From: Fibrobacterota bacterium
GTDB lineage: Bacteria; Fibrobacterota; Chitinivibrionia; Chitinivibrionales; FEN-1185
Direction of reading: 5' to 3'
DNA: 64,000 bases
Assembly: GCA_003165595.1 (NCBI GenBank)
Contig: PLWQ01000012.1
Location: 479,390 to 543,389, forward strand
A program made the translations under genes and the position numbers. Under the pieces are notes generated by a model. That model was not told the DNA's origin and did no database searches. It was given only the letters and a program-made list of their open reading frames with translations. Positions 42,261 through 51,431 of the stretch are shown here, one piece after another (positions within the stretch are counted from its first letter, which is position 1; each line of letters begins with the position of its first letter).

Positions 42261-43553
42261 TTACTTTGCCCTCCTTTTCCTCTTATCAACCACCCGTACT
42301 TTCTTGGCGCATTGCTCCCGATGGTGGTTGATTGTCGCGACATTCGACACCAACACCGGAATCTGAACCCGGGCCTGCGCCCGCAATTGGCTGCCGATCT
42401 TTTCAAGATTCGACGGCATGGTGGCCACGTGGATGGAAACGCGGTCCGAGAGCGATTCGTCATCTTCGATGATGATGATGTAATCGTCGATGCCTTCGAG
42501 CGAATCGAGCACGTTGGTTATTGCGAGCGGATACACCGTAGTGCCTTTCAGCTTGATCATATGCGCTTTGCGGGCGAGAATCGGGCCAACCCGGATGGAA
42601 TTGCGGCCGCAAGCGCAAGTGCCGGGAAGCTTGAACGTGATGTCGCCGGTCTTGTAGCGAACCAGCGGCACGCCTTCCACGCCCAGCGGCGTGGCAACGA
42701 GCTCGCCCGGCTGGCCGTCGGCAACCGGGTTTCCGCTTTCGTCGACAATCTCGGTATACACAAGCTCCGGGTGGCCATGACCGCCGTATTGCGCCGTGCA
42801 TTCGCAGTATGCGCACGAAAGCTCGGTTGACGCATAGGTCGAATACACCTTTGCATTGTAAAATTCCTCAAGTGCCTTGCCCACCTGATTGAGTTCCATG
42901 TCCTGGCCGCGGATGCTTTCACCGATGCAGAAGATCTTCCTGATGGTTGCGTTTTTCGGATCGAAGGACAGTTTATTGAGTTCCCTGGCGAGTTTGAGCA
43001 GGAAGGACGGCACGCCGACCACCACATTCGGTTTGAGCAGTTCGATGTAATGCTTCTGCATGTCGAAGGGAAGAACGCCGATGCGCGCCGTGTTTACACC
43101 CAGGAGCGACAACCCGCGGTAATACGCCATGCCCGCAATAAAAAGCCTGTCGAGCGACACGAGCACCTGCGCACGGTCGAGCGGGGTTACGCCCGCAGCG
43201 TAGAACGACAGCGCCTCGTTGAAGGCGAGGCGGTCTACGTCGTTTGCGGTCATGGAGAACACGAGCGGCTTTCCCGTGGACCCGCTGGTGATCACGGTTT
43301 CCACGATCTGTTCCGGTACCACACCCAGAAACAGGTCGGTGTCTTCGACAAGGTCCGATTTTTCGGTAAACGGCAGCTTACGGATATCGTCGGCGGTCTT
43401 GATGTCTTCCGGGAAAACGTCGAACAGCGCATTCTGGTAATGCGGCGATACTTCCTTGACGTGGCGAACGTGGTTCCGCACGCCGCGCACCGAGCGTGAT
43501 TCTATTTCGTCGGCCGATAGAAATTCCCATGAGAGTTCGGGTCTAAAAACCAA
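42261..43553 (-). CDS. Adenylate-forming acyl/aryl-CoA ligase, PaaK-like
   Basis: A 430-residue protein of the phenylacetate-CoA ligase family (short form, no large C-domain of ANL enzymes). The phosphate-binding loop is ITSGSTGKPLVF, the adenine/acyl motif YSTYASTELSCAYCEC, and the AMP-site Asp is in RYKTGDITF. Cys-rich CACGRN follows, as in many PaaK members, and the C-domain has KAHMIKLKGTTVYPL. The start is TTG 43553, supported by a strong AGGAGG nine bases upstream inside the receptor gene, whose end it overlaps by 11 bp. It would activate a carboxylic acid to its CoA (or carrier) thioester. As last gene of the operon with the lipoyl-KAS III fusion, it could supply an acyl starter. Substrate unknown. 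Confidence 0.85.
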   Translation of the reverse strand: MVFRPELSWEFLSADEIESRSVRGVRNHVRHVKEVSPHYQNALFDVFPEDIKTADDIRKLPFTEKSDLVEDTDLFLGVVPEQIVETVITSGSTGKPLVFSMTANDVDRLAFNEALSFYAAGVTPLDRAQVLVSLDRLFIAGMAYYRGLSLLGVNTARIGVLPFDMQKHYIELLKPNVVVGVPSFLLKLARELNKLSFDPKNATIRKIFCIGESIRGQDMELNQVGKALEEFYNAKVYSTYASTELSCAYCECTAQYGGHGHPELVYTEIVDESGNPVADGQPGELVATPLGVEGVPLVRYKTGDITFKLPGTCACGRNSIRVGPILARKAHMIKLKGTTVYPLAITNVLDSLEGIDDYIIIIEDDESLSDRVSIHVATMPSNLEKIGSQLRAQARVQIPVLVSNVATINHHREQCAKKVRVVDKRKRRAK

Positions 43554-45945
43554 TTATGATGCCTCCTGCAGGAAAGAACGGTAACTGGTAGACGTCGGCG
43601 GGCGAGGGGCGCCCGTCGGTGTACAGCCTGGTCCATATGTTTTTTCGGCCGTACACATTTTGTAAATCAAAATAGTACATCATCTGCACAAAACCAAAGC
43701 CAAATCTGCGTTCCCAGCGAATGTCGAGCGAATGGTATTCGCCGTACACGTCGGCGTTGAGCGGGGCGCGGTTGTCCACGTACCACCGCTGATATGTTGA
43801 GTCGTACACGGGCGAGGTATGCGGCCGGGGGCCAAGGTAGCGCCACTTGAACGAAATCTCGTTTCTGTCGGCCAGCGGCATGACGGGAGACAAGATTTTG
43901 AACCACAGATGGTTGCGCAATGCCTTGTACCAGGCATACCCGAGCAGATCCTTTTTCCAGCCGCCGGTGAGCGCAAGCGAATTGGTGAAATCGAAATCGG
44001 CCCGGTACCACTGTCCCTCGTGACCGGGACGCGGGTCCATGTCTTCCGATTTCGACAAGGAATATGCCAGGCTCCACGAGACCTCATGCGTCAGGTTCTT
44101 TTGTGCGAACAACTCCAGGCCGTAGCTTCTCCCCTTGCCTATAGACAGCAGATTGTTCGATGTTGCAAAGGTGTCCAGCGCCGTGCCGCGGGTACGGAGA
44201 AGCGAAGAATCCACAGTGATGCCGGAATACTGTTTGTAAAATCCCTCGCCGGTGCATTTCATTCCCATCGACGCGAGCTGGTATTCGAGCCCCACCACCG
44301 CAGTCTCGGCCTTCTTGGGTGACAGCCGTTTGTTGAAAGCGGACGCGGCAAGCGCGCTGTAATCCGGGTCCTGGTATTGCACGCCAAGGGCACAGGTGAC
44401 TTCAAGCTCGGGCACAAGCGCCCAGGCCGCGCCGAGCCGGGGAGAGAGGCACACGTTGTGCGTAATCGAAAATGCATCGACGCGCATGCCCGGAACGACG
44501 CGAAGCCTGTTGGTGGGCCTCACGATACCCGAGACAAACCCGCCATATTTGTACCCGATGTCGCGCTCCGCAACCGATTGCTGCCAGACAACGTGCTCCG
44601 ACCCGGCGCCGTCGACAACGGTTCCCAGGGTGTCGGATGCGCCGGCGTACCGTCTGAGCGTGTCGGGCTTGTTCCACAAGTCTATGCTGAAATCGGCTCT
44701 TTTGACATATGCGCCGACGGTCAGCCTGTTCGCGTTGTCGAAATCCAGCGAAGCCCGCGCCTTGCATTCCTGTTCCTGTTCGAGCGACGTGTTCCTGAAG
44801 AACGTGTCCGCGCCGGTATATTCGAGCCGGCCGTAGGAATTGCCGACCGCCGACAGGGTGACACTGGTTGACAGACGCTTCGTTACGAACTGGTCCCAGG
44901 TGACACCGCCCGCGTACACGGAGCCGCCCGAACTGATGGTTGAGCCTTTGGTGCCGTAGTAAACATCCGACGAATCGATGGTGATGGCGCTGTTGCCGTA
45001 GATACCGTCTGCATAGATCTTGTGATCGGCCGCGTTGTTCGCGACCCGCCCTTCCAGGCCCCAGTATTCCGGCACGGCGGCGGCCTGGTTGTTGAGCGCC
45101 GTGTGCGCCACGAAGTCCAGGTAGCTCTTTGTCGCCGAGAATATGAAGTTTGTCTGCGGGGAAAAAAGCGGGCCTTCCACGTGAACCCCCGCGCCCGCCA
45201 CGCCCAGGTCGAGGCCGCCCAGGACGATAGCGGAGTTGCCGTCGCGCATCGTGACATCGAGCACGCTCGATGCCTTGCCGCCGTACTGGGCGGGAGGCGC
45301 GCCCGCGTTAAAAGTGAGCCCCTTAACGAGCAATGGATTGATAAGAGAGATTACTCCGCCGCCGGTTCCCTGCTCGCCGAAGTGGTTGGGGTTGGGTATC
45401 TCGATGTTGTCGAGCAGAAACAGGTTCTCGCCGGGCTCGCCGCCGCGCACGACGATCTCGTTGGTGTTGTCTCCGCCCGAGGTGACGCTGGGCAGCATGG
45501 TAACCACGCGCTGAACGTCAAGCAGCGCGCCGGGCGCGCGCAGCAGCTCGTCTGCGGCGATCACCTTGGTCGACGAGGTCATGTCCGGAGGCCGCCGGAA
45601 CGACGTTCCGCGCACCACCATGCGGTCGACGACTGTGGCCCGCGGCGAAAGACCGGCATCGCAGCGTTTTTCCGCGTCACCCGACACATATACGTCATTT
45701 ACAACAAGAGAATCGTAGCCGGCGAGGAAAAACATCAGGTTGTAACTTGCGGCGGGGACCGAATCGAACCGGTACGAGCCCGCGCTGTCGGTGAGCGTGC
45801 GGTACGGCGTGCCGGCGACGGTCACGGTGGCGTTTGCAAGGCCCTTTCCCGTCTGCGCGCTTGTCAACGTTCCGCGGATGGTCCCGGCCGGGGAAGCGGC
45901 CACCATGGCCGCAATGCATACGCAGGCTGCGACGCCACGGTTCAT
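43543..45945 (-). CDS. TonB-dependent outer-membrane receptor with CarboxypepD_reg-like N-domain
   Basis: An 800-residue receptor from ATG 45945, overlapping the radC stop as ATGA. Signal peptide: VAACVCIAAMVAASPAG. A carboxypeptidase-regulatory-like beta sandwich (about 20-100, GTIRGTLTSAQTGKGLANA) precedes a plug domain (about 110-230) with LLDVQRVVTMLPSVTSGG, EIVVRGGEPGENLFLLDN and QYGGKASSVLDVTMRDG. A 22-strand-type barrel fills the rest, rich in Tyr/Trp with SVxxxSYGLELFAQKN. It imports a ligand with TonB energy; the ligand cannot be told. It is unusual to find it between radC and a CoA ligase in the same tightly packed operon. Confidence 0.9.
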   Translation of the reverse strand: MNRGVAACVCIAAMVAASPAGTIRGTLTSAQTGKGLANATVTVAGTPYRTLTDSAGSYRFDSVPAASYNLMFFLAGYDSLVVNDVYVSGDAEKRCDAGLSPRATVVDRMVVRGTSFRRPPDMTSSTKVIAADELLRAPGALLDVQRVVTMLPSVTSGGDNTNEIVVRGGEPGENLFLLDNIEIPNPNHFGEQGTGGGVISLINPLLVKGLTFNAGAPPAQYGGKASSVLDVTMRDGNSAIVLGGLDLGVAGAGVHVEGPLFSPQTNFIFSATKSYLDFVAHTALNNQAAAVPEYWGLEGRVANNAADHKIYADGIYGNSAITIDSSDVYYGTKGSTISSGGSVYAGGVTWDQFVTKRLSTSVTLSAVGNSYGRLEYTGADTFFRNTSLEQEQECKARASLDFDNANRLTVGAYVKRADFSIDLWNKPDTLRRYAGASDTLGTVVDGAGSEHVVWQQSVAERDIGYKYGGFVSGIVRPTNRLRVVPGMRVDAFSITHNVCLSPRLGAAWALVPELEVTCALGVQYQDPDYSALAASAFNKRLSPKKAETAVVGLEYQLASMGMKCTGEGFYKQYSGITVDSSLLRTRGTALDTFATSNNLLSIGKGRSYGLELFAQKNLTHEVSWSLAYSLSKSEDMDPRPGHEGQWYRADFDFTNSLALTGGWKKDLLGYAWYKALRNHLWFKILSPVMPLADRNEISFKWRYLGPRPHTSPVYDSTYQRWYVDNRAPLNADVYGEYHSLDIRWERRFGFGFVQMMYYFDLQNVYGRKNIWTRLYTDGRPSPADVYQLPFFPAGGIIIGF

Positions 45946-46640
45946 GGCATGCTTCCGCGGCGGTCGGGCCACCTCGGCAAATCGCGCAGGCTCACCGCCG
46001 CGTCGCGTGTGACAATCACGTGGTCGAGCAGCTGGATTTCCAGAAGCCTGCAGATCTCAAAAAGCCTGAGCGTGATGGCCCAGTCGGCTTCCGAAGGACC
46101 GGTCGCTCCGCCCGGATGATTGTGAGCCAGAATCAGCGACGCGGCTTTGCACCGCACCGCTTTTTCCACGATGGTCCGGGGATACACGGCGCACTGGTTC
46201 ACGGTGCCTTCGCACACGATCTCGGTGGAAAGCACGTTGTTGCCGTTGTCAAGATACACCGCAGCCACGTACTCGTCGCCGCGCGAACCGAAATTGAACC
46301 GGAGATATTCTTCCACGTCGCTGCGGTGGCGAAGGGGACGGCGCTCGAACTTCTCCTGCAGGCAATAGGCCGATGCGTCGCGGACAAGCCGGAAAAGCTG
46401 GGCCGACCGCTCGCCGATTCCCTTGACGGAAACAAGCGCATGCGTGTCGGCGTTGAGCAGGCCGCCCAGCGACTTGAATTTCCTGAGCAGTTCCTTTGCC
46501 AGAGATTTGGTGTCGCGCCGCGGGGTTACGTAGGCGAGGAGGAGTTCGACGATTTCGTAGTCGGCAAGCGAGGAAATTCCCGCTTCGTCGTACCGCGCCC
46601 GCAGCCTGGCATGGTGGCCCTCACGGTCTGCGACAGTCAC
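45942..46640 (-). CDS. radC: RadC/JAB-domain (MPN) protein
   Basis: A 232-residue protein with an N-terminal helix-hairpin-helix part (ALVSVKGIGERSAQL) and a C-terminal JAB metalloprotease-like domain. The zinc motif HxH-D is complete: AHNHPGGATGPSEAD. The name RadC is historical; a repair role is disputed and the biochemical function is unknown. I start at GTG 46640 (VTVADREGHHARLR), which fits family N-termini and lies 16 bases after the upstream stop. A TTG at 46682 would extend it by 14 residues into the KAS gene. Its presence inside a lipid-like operon is probably passive, but it is cotranslated with the receptor. Confidence 0.9.
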   Translation of the reverse strand: MTVADREGHHARLRARYDEAGISSLADYEIVELLLAYVTPRRDTKSLAKELLRKFKSLGGLLNADTHALVSVKGIGERSAQLFRLVRDASAYCLQEKFERRPLRHRSDVEEYLRFNFGSRGDEYVAAVYLDNGNNVLSTEIVCEGTVNQCAVYPRTIVEKAVRCKAASLILAHNHPGGATGPSEADWAITLRLFEICRLLEIQLLDHVIVTRDAAVSLRDLPRWPDRRGSMP

Positions 46641-46656
46641 GAGCGAATGTTCCCCG

Positions 46657-47985
46657 CTACCATTCGATGGTAAGGGCCGCAATGGTCACCCCTGCGCCAA
46701 CCGAGCACAATACAAGACGGTCGCCGGGCCGCAGATCTTTTTGCAGATCCAGCATGGCAAGCGGGATGCTTGCGCTTGACGTATTGCCCACCCGGTCGAT
46801 GTTGATGTAGAACCGTTCGAACGGCACTCCGGATTTCTGCGCGGCTGCCTTGAGTATCCGCGCATTTGCCTGGTGCGGCACCACCCACCCAACGTCCTGG
46901 GGGTTCCAGCCGCTTTTTGCGACAACATCCTGGATGATGGTGGCGAACCCTCCGGTCGCGAAGCGGAACAGGGCATGGCCGTCGAGCCTGATCCACGGAT
47001 TGAGATTTTCGAGTCCTATGGGGATCTTGTATCCGGGCACCGAACGCTTGGCAAGCGGCAGTCCCTTGGAATCGGCCTTGAGGATCGCCTCACGCATTGC
47101 ATGGCCGGGGCGCTTTCCCGACACCACGGCCGCGCCTGCGCCGTCGCCAAAAAGGAAATAGGTGCCCATGTCTGTTTTGTCAAGAAGCTGCGACTGCATT
47201 TCCACGCCGGTCACCAGGATGTCGTCGGCCACGCCCGCAAGGATGAGCCCTTTGGCGACCGACAATCCGTACAGCCAGCCCGAACAGGCCGCCTTGAGGT
47301 CGAACGACGGTATCCCGCGCAAGCCGAGCATGTCCTGGAGGATACATGCGGTTGACGGCATGGAAACGTCGGGCGTTTCCGTGGAAACGATGATGCCGCC
47401 GATATCCTTGGGATCGAGCCCGGATCTGCGGATCGCCTCGCTCGACGCCTGAAAAGCCATGTCGGACGGCTTCTCGCCGTCTTTGGCCCAGCGCCGCTCC
47501 CTGATGCCGGTAACGCCGAAAATGTATTCTTCGGTGACCGCGGGGAACTCGCGCAACAGTTCCTTGTTGGTAACCACCCGGTCGGGAAGGTATCCGCCGA
47601 GGCCGAGAATGTTGACGGCGCGGACGGTGGCCGCAGCGGAGGCCGTAGAACCGGCCGAGGGACGCGGCGCCGCCTTGGGCGGTGCGGCATTTGCCGCTTG
47701 CGCAGCGGGAATGGCGTTCTTCATGGATACGTCGCTCGTCTCGATCTCCATGACCGGTTCTTCAAACGAAATGGTATCCCCTTCCACCGACAGCATCTTT
47801 ACCACTGTCCCGTCGCACGGCGCCTCGAAATCGAACGCCGTCTTTGCGCTCTCTATTTCGCCCAGGATCTGGCCTTTCTTGAATGCGTCGCCGGCAGAAA
47901 CGTTCCATTTTGTGATGGTCGCCTCTGTTTCCGCCGCTGCCTGCGACGGGAGGTACAACGGAGTTTTGAAAGTGTCGTTACTCAC
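46657..47985 (-). CDS. Lipoyl-domain / KAS III (FabH-like) fusion protein
   Basis: A 442-residue fusion from GTG 47985, three bases after the E1 gene, with GGAG upstream. Residues 1-84 form a lipoyl domain (EATITKWNVSAGDAFKKGQ, then GEIESAKTAFDFEAPCDGTV); Lys48 is at the lipoylation position of E2 proteins, although the flanking residues read ESAKT instead of the usual TDKA. Residues 88-122 are an Ala/Pro-rich flexible linker like those in E2 subunits. Residues 123-442 are a complete KAS III: Cys234 (KAACSGWLYG), His371 (VPHQANARI) and Asn401 (RVGNTSSASIP). KAS III condenses an acyl thioester with malonyl-ACP. I infer that the acyl group loaded on the lipoyl arm by the adjacent E1 is used as primer. 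No E2 acyltransferase domain is present. Confidence 0.85.
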   Translation of the reverse strand: MSNDTFKTPLYLPSQAAAETEATITKWNVSAGDAFKKGQILGEIESAKTAFDFEAPCDGTVVKMLSVEGDTISFEEPVMEIETSDVSMKNAIPAAQAANAAPPKAAPRPSAGSTASAAATVRAVNILGLGGYLPDRVVTNKELLREFPAVTEEYIFGVTGIRERRWAKDGEKPSDMAFQASSEAIRRSGLDPKDIGGIIVSTETPDVSMPSTACILQDMLGLRGIPSFDLKAACSGWLYGLSVAKGLILAGVADDILVTGVEMQSQLLDKTDMGTYFLFGDGAGAAVVSGKRPGHAMREAILKADSKGLPLAKRSVPGYKIPIGLENLNPWIRLDGHALFRFATGGFATIIQDVVAKSGWNPQDVGWVVPHQANARILKAAAQKSGVPFERFYINIDRVGNTSSASIPLAMLDLQKDLRPGDRLVLCSVGAGVTIAALTIEW

Positions 47986-47987
47986 CG

Positions 47988-49979
47988 TTAGTCTCCAATC
48001 AATTGCGAAATGACAAGTTTCACCCGGTCTTTGTCGGGCCGGTACAGCACCTCCAGTTCGGAGGCGAACGGCACCGGCGCGTCGGGCGCGCTCACAAGAA
48101 CGGGCGCCTTTTTCAAACAGGAGAAGCACTCCCTGCATACCATGGAAATAATCCGGTCGCCGAGCCCGGCCGTGGCGGTGCTTTCCTGCACCACGCACAA
48201 CCGTCCCGTCTTCCGTACCGATTCTATTATCTGTAAAGGCCGCAACGGGTTCAAAACGAACGGATTGAAGATATCGAAGCTACCCCCCAGTTCTTTGCAC
48301 GCCGCCAGCGCCACGTCGAGCATGGCGCCGGTGCCGATCACCGTGCAGTCGGTCCCGGCCGCATACTGCCGTTCCTTCCAGACCTTGGAGAGGTCGCCGT
48401 CGAAGTTGATATCCGAGCCCTTGGCGCTGCCGTACAGCAATTTGTGCTCGAACACCATGCACGGATTCGGGTCGTAGAACCCCGCAACCAGGGCCTCGAA
48501 CATTTCCTGCGGCGTAAAGGGATACAGAAGCTTGAGACCGCAGAACCGCGACCACAACCCTTCAAATTCTCCGGAATGAAATGCGCCCAGCGTTATGCCG
48601 CCGCCACAGGGAAGCCGGACAAGCAGCGGGGCTTCCTTGCCGCTCCGAAAATACCATGTGCCGGAGTTGAGCCCCAATTGGGTGACGCTTTCGGTGGAGA
48701 AATCCGCGAACTGGAATTCGATGATGGGACGCGAGCCGGTTTGCGAGGCGCCGAGGGCGAATCCGGTGATCGCCGATTCGGCGAGCGGCATGTCCATTAC
48801 CCGGTCTTTGCCGTATTTGTCAAACAGTCCCTTGCACGTTTTGAACGCGGAGCCGTAGGGCCCTATGTCGAGTCCCATGAGCACCGCAGACGGTTCGTTG
48901 GCAAGGAGGTAATCCTGCGCAAGGGTCACTGCGCTCAGATACTTCACTTTTTGCGCGGAAAACGGTTTGCAGGTTTGAACCTTCGCGGGTTCGGCGAACA
49001 CATGGCCCACAGCAATTGCGGGATCGGGCCTGGGGGGCAACAGGGCCTTGCGAACCGTTTCTTCAACCTCGGCTTCCACCTGCCGTTCGATGTCGACGAC
49101 GAGCGCCTCCGCATTTCCGGCATCGAGCAGCGCCCGGCGCGCCCGCATCAGCGGTTCGCGGGTGAGCCACTCGTCGCGTTCCTCCTTTGTCACATACTCG
49201 GCCTTGTCGTACACCGCATGACCTTCAAGCCGGAGCGTCATGCATTCGAGAATGTACGGGAGCGACGTCGCGGTCATTTCGTCGAGAGCCGCGCATACCG
49301 CGGCATACACTTCCCACACGTCGGTGCCGTCTATGGTTCTTCCCTTGATGCCGTAGCCCGCGGCCCGGTCCGAAAGCTTCCGGCACGCGTACTGAAGCCT
49401 TGTGGGCGTGGAATAGGAATAGTGGTTATTCTGGATGAGAAACAGCACCGGCACTTTGCGCACCGACGCGATGTTGATTGACTCGTGAAACTCGCCCTTG
49501 CTGCTTCCGCCGTCGCCGATGACGGCAAGTCCCAGCGCGTCCTCGCCGTGTTGACGCGCGCTCCAGGTTCCCCCGACAACGGTTGACAACATGTTTGACA
49601 AATGGCTTATCATGGGGAAACGGCGCTCATGAGCGTTTCCATGATGCACGTTGCCTTCGCGGCCGTGCGTGGGGCTGTCGGCATTGGCGATGTACTGACA
49701 CAGCATGGAATACGGCGTTTCGCCCATGGTCATATGCGCCGCGAAATCGCGCTGCATGAGCGAAAGCACGTCTTTCCCGGGGCGAAACGGCATACTCATG
49801 CCAACGGCGGTGGCTTCGTTGCCGATACCGAGCGTCACGGTTCCCTTGACATACCGCTTCTTGTAGAGCTCGCTGATCTTTTCTTCAAGTTTTCTTGATA
49901 AATACATCCAGCGGTAAGCGACGGGAAGGAACTCGTTCCTCCCGAGTTTACCGGGGTACCGAGTGAATGCGGCGCTCAT
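47988..49979 (-). CDS. Fused E1 alpha/beta subunit of a 2-oxoacid dehydrogenase
   Basis: A 663-residue thiamine-diphosphate enzyme. The alpha part (about 1-330) carries the TPP motif, GDGGSS at 155-160 and NN at 184-185, and the SHLSNMLSTVVGG segment. The beta part (about 345-663) has PLAESAITGFALGASQTG, EFQFADF and VVQESTATAGLGDR. This corresponds to E1-alpha and E1-beta of pyruvate or branched-chain 2-oxoacid dehydrogenases joined in one chain. E1 decarboxylates the 2-oxoacid and reductively acylates a lipoyl domain; here the only lipoyl domain nearby is the KAS III fusion directly downstream. No E2 or E3 gene is visible. The substrate is not decided by sequence, but 2-oxoisovalerate-like substrates would yield branched primers. 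First gene of the leftward operon. Confidence 0.88.
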   Translation of the reverse strand: MSAAFTRYPGKLGRNEFLPVAYRWMYLSRKLEEKISELYKKRYVKGTVTLGIGNEATAVGMSMPFRPGKDVLSLMQRDFAAHMTMGETPYSMLCQYIANADSPTHGREGNVHHGNAHERRFPMISHLSNMLSTVVGGTWSARQHGEDALGLAVIGDGGSSKGEFHESINIASVRKVPVLFLIQNNHYSYSTPTRLQYACRKLSDRAAGYGIKGRTIDGTDVWEVYAAVCAALDEMTATSLPYILECMTLRLEGHAVYDKAEYVTKEERDEWLTREPLMRARRALLDAGNAEALVVDIERQVEAEVEETVRKALLPPRPDPAIAVGHVFAEPAKVQTCKPFSAQKVKYLSAVTLAQDYLLANEPSAVLMGLDIGPYGSAFKTCKGLFDKYGKDRVMDMPLAESAITGFALGASQTGSRPIIEFQFADFSTESVTQLGLNSGTWYFRSGKEAPLLVRLPCGGGITLGAFHSGEFEGLWSRFCGLKLLYPFTPQEMFEALVAGFYDPNPCMVFEHKLLYGSAKGSDINFDGDLSKVWKERQYAAGTDCTVIGTGAMLDVALAACKELGGSFDIFNPFVLNPLRPLQIIESVRKTGRLCVVQESTATAGLGDRIISMVCRECFSCLKKAPVLVSAPDAPVPFASELEVLYRPDKDRVKLVISQLIGD

Positions 49980-50094
49980 AAACCTCGCATAAGCAGGAGT
50001 GAGAAGTCAATGGTTGCATACAATATACGTTAGGTCGTTCGAGGCCTGTTTTGATTTTTGCTCCTCACGGGAACAGGATCTATATTTTCGGACC

Positions 50095-50526
50095 ATGACG
50101 GCAAGACCCAGCCTCATAGTTGCATGCGCAATCATCGAGAAACATGGCGTGATACTCGCCGCCCGGCGAAGCCGTGCCCGATCGCAGGGAGGCTACTGGG
50201 AATTTCCGGGCGGTAAGGTTTCCCCCGGCGAATCGCCCGAGGCCGCGGTTGTCCGCGAAATCAAGGAAGAGTTGGGTGCGTTTGTCCAGGTCAAACGCGG
50301 GCTCGCGGCCGTCACGTTTGAGTATCCCGACAAAACAGTAACGCTTGTCCCCTTTGTGTGCGACGGAACCGGCGCGGCATTTGCCGCCCAAGAACACGAA
50401 GCGCTCCGGTGGGTGGACGAAGAGAGTTCCCGCGCGTTATCGTGGCTGCCGCCGGACGTCGAGATTCTCGAAGCATTTTGGAAGGAAGCAAAGGTTGACA
50501 GCCGACGGTCTTCTCTTGACGGTTGA
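50095..50526 (+). CDS. mutT: 8-oxo-dGTP diphosphatase-like Nudix hydrolase (MutT)
   Basis: A 143-residue Nudix protein. The Nudix box is complete: GGKVSPGESPEAAVVREIKEEL (positions about 39-60) with G-x5-E-x7-RE-x2-EE. The N-terminus (LIVACAIIEKHGVILAARR) and GGYWEFPGGK match MutT/NUDT-type sanitising enzymes. I start at ATG 50095; the frame continues upstream to 49999 without a plausible start context. It lies divergent from the E1 gene, with 115 bp between. The C-terminus includes an Asp/Glu-rich helix (ALRWVDEES). Substrate oxidation form is inferred from family only. Confidence 0.9.
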   Translation: MTARPSLIVACAIIEKHGVILAARRSRARSQGGYWEFPGGKVSPGESPEAAVVREIKEELGAFVQVKRGLAAVTFEYPDKTVTLVPFVCDGTGAAFAAQEHEALRWVDEESSRALSWLPPDVEILEAFWKEAKVDSRRSSLDG

Positions 50527-50610
50527 ACCTGCCCGCAACCGCGAAACCGCGCGTCCAAGTGCCTAACGCATCGTGTCCTCGATCAAACGCAGTTTGCCCC
50601 AAGAAAAGCC

Positions 50611-50640
50611 TTGTCTTATTTGACCCCCGGTTCATATAAT
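50611..50640 (+). promoter_or_regulatory. Candidate sigma-70 promoter of the lipoprotein/TPR operon
   Basis: TTGTCT (50611-50616) and a perfect TATAAT (50635-50640) are 18 bases apart. The predicted start would be 25-30 bases before the lipoprotein ATG at 50674. Confidence 0.5.
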
Positions 50641-50673
50641 TTGGATTACACCCGCTCAAGCAGAAGAGCAATC

Positions 50674-51423
50674 ATGACCCCAATTCATCTTGCTTTCCGT
50701 CACGAGAAACACCGGCGAGTCGTGTCGGCTCTTGCCCTGTCCGTTTGTGCGGCCTGGCTTGCAGGAGGATGCATTTACAACAACACGCCGCCGGCTCAGG
50801 CCATTACGCTCGACTGGATCGGCGCGACCAGCCAGCCCGTTTCTCCCGCCCCGACCATGCAGTTTGCATTGTCGGCCCAGCTTGCCGATACTTCGGTCGA
50901 TGTCGTGTTTTCTCCGCCCTTTGCCGGCGCCTACGACATCGACCTTAACGCAACAAGAGATACGCTCACGCTTTCCGTTCTCGACATGCTTCAGGGCAAC
51001 ACCACCTATGTGCTCAAGCTCAAGTCCTCCGTGCACTCAACGGCCGGAGCATGGCTGTACCCCTATCAGGATTCAGTGGTGTTCACCACGGCGGCCCGCG
51101 AACAGGAACCCAACGGCACCTTTGCCCTTGCCGACACGCTTCTGGCGCCGGTGATATATGGCATGATTTCGGACGCTCAGGATACCGACGTTTATCTCGT
51201 TCCCGCGGCCCGGCGCGGCACGCTCTTTGTGTCGTCTGCTGACAACCGCGCCGCCTTCCTGGTGTTCGATTCGCTGGGACGCGGCGTGGCGGTCTCGTCG
51301 GCGGCGTCCGCCCCCGACACCTTTACAATTCCGGACAGCGTCGACTTCCCCGTGTACATCAAAATATTTGGCTTTATCAATGGAATGCCCGGCATGTACC
51401 AGTTCGGAATTCTACAACGATAG
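50674..51423 (+). CDS. Lipoprotein with Ig-like and PPC-like domains
   Basis: A 249-residue lipoprotein from ATG 50674. The signal peptide ends in WLAGGC, giving the lipid-attached Cys at about residue 33. The first part (about 45-145) looks like a bacterial Ig-like Big_5 domain (VSPAPTMQFALSAQL, then LQGNTTYVLKLKSSV, VFTTAA). The second part (about 150-249) looks like a pre-peptidase C-terminal (PPC) beta sandwich (EQEPNGTFALADTL, GMISDAQDTDVYLVPAA). No enzyme domain is present, so a binding or anchoring role is likely. It leads an operon with the TPR gene 8 bases downstream. Confidence 0.72.
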   Translation: MTPIHLAFRHEKHRRVVSALALSVCAAWLAGGCIYNNTPPAQAITLDWIGATSQPVSPAPTMQFALSAQLADTSVDVVFSPPFAGAYDIDLNATRDTLTLSVLDMLQGNTTYVLKLKSSVHSTAGAWLYPYQDSVVFTTAAREQEPNGTFALADTLLAPVIYGMISDAQDTDVYLVPAARRGTLFVSSADNRAAFLVFDSLGRGVAVSSAASAPDTFTIPDSVDFPVYIKIFGFINGMPGMYQFGILQR

Positions 51424-51431
51424 GCAACACC

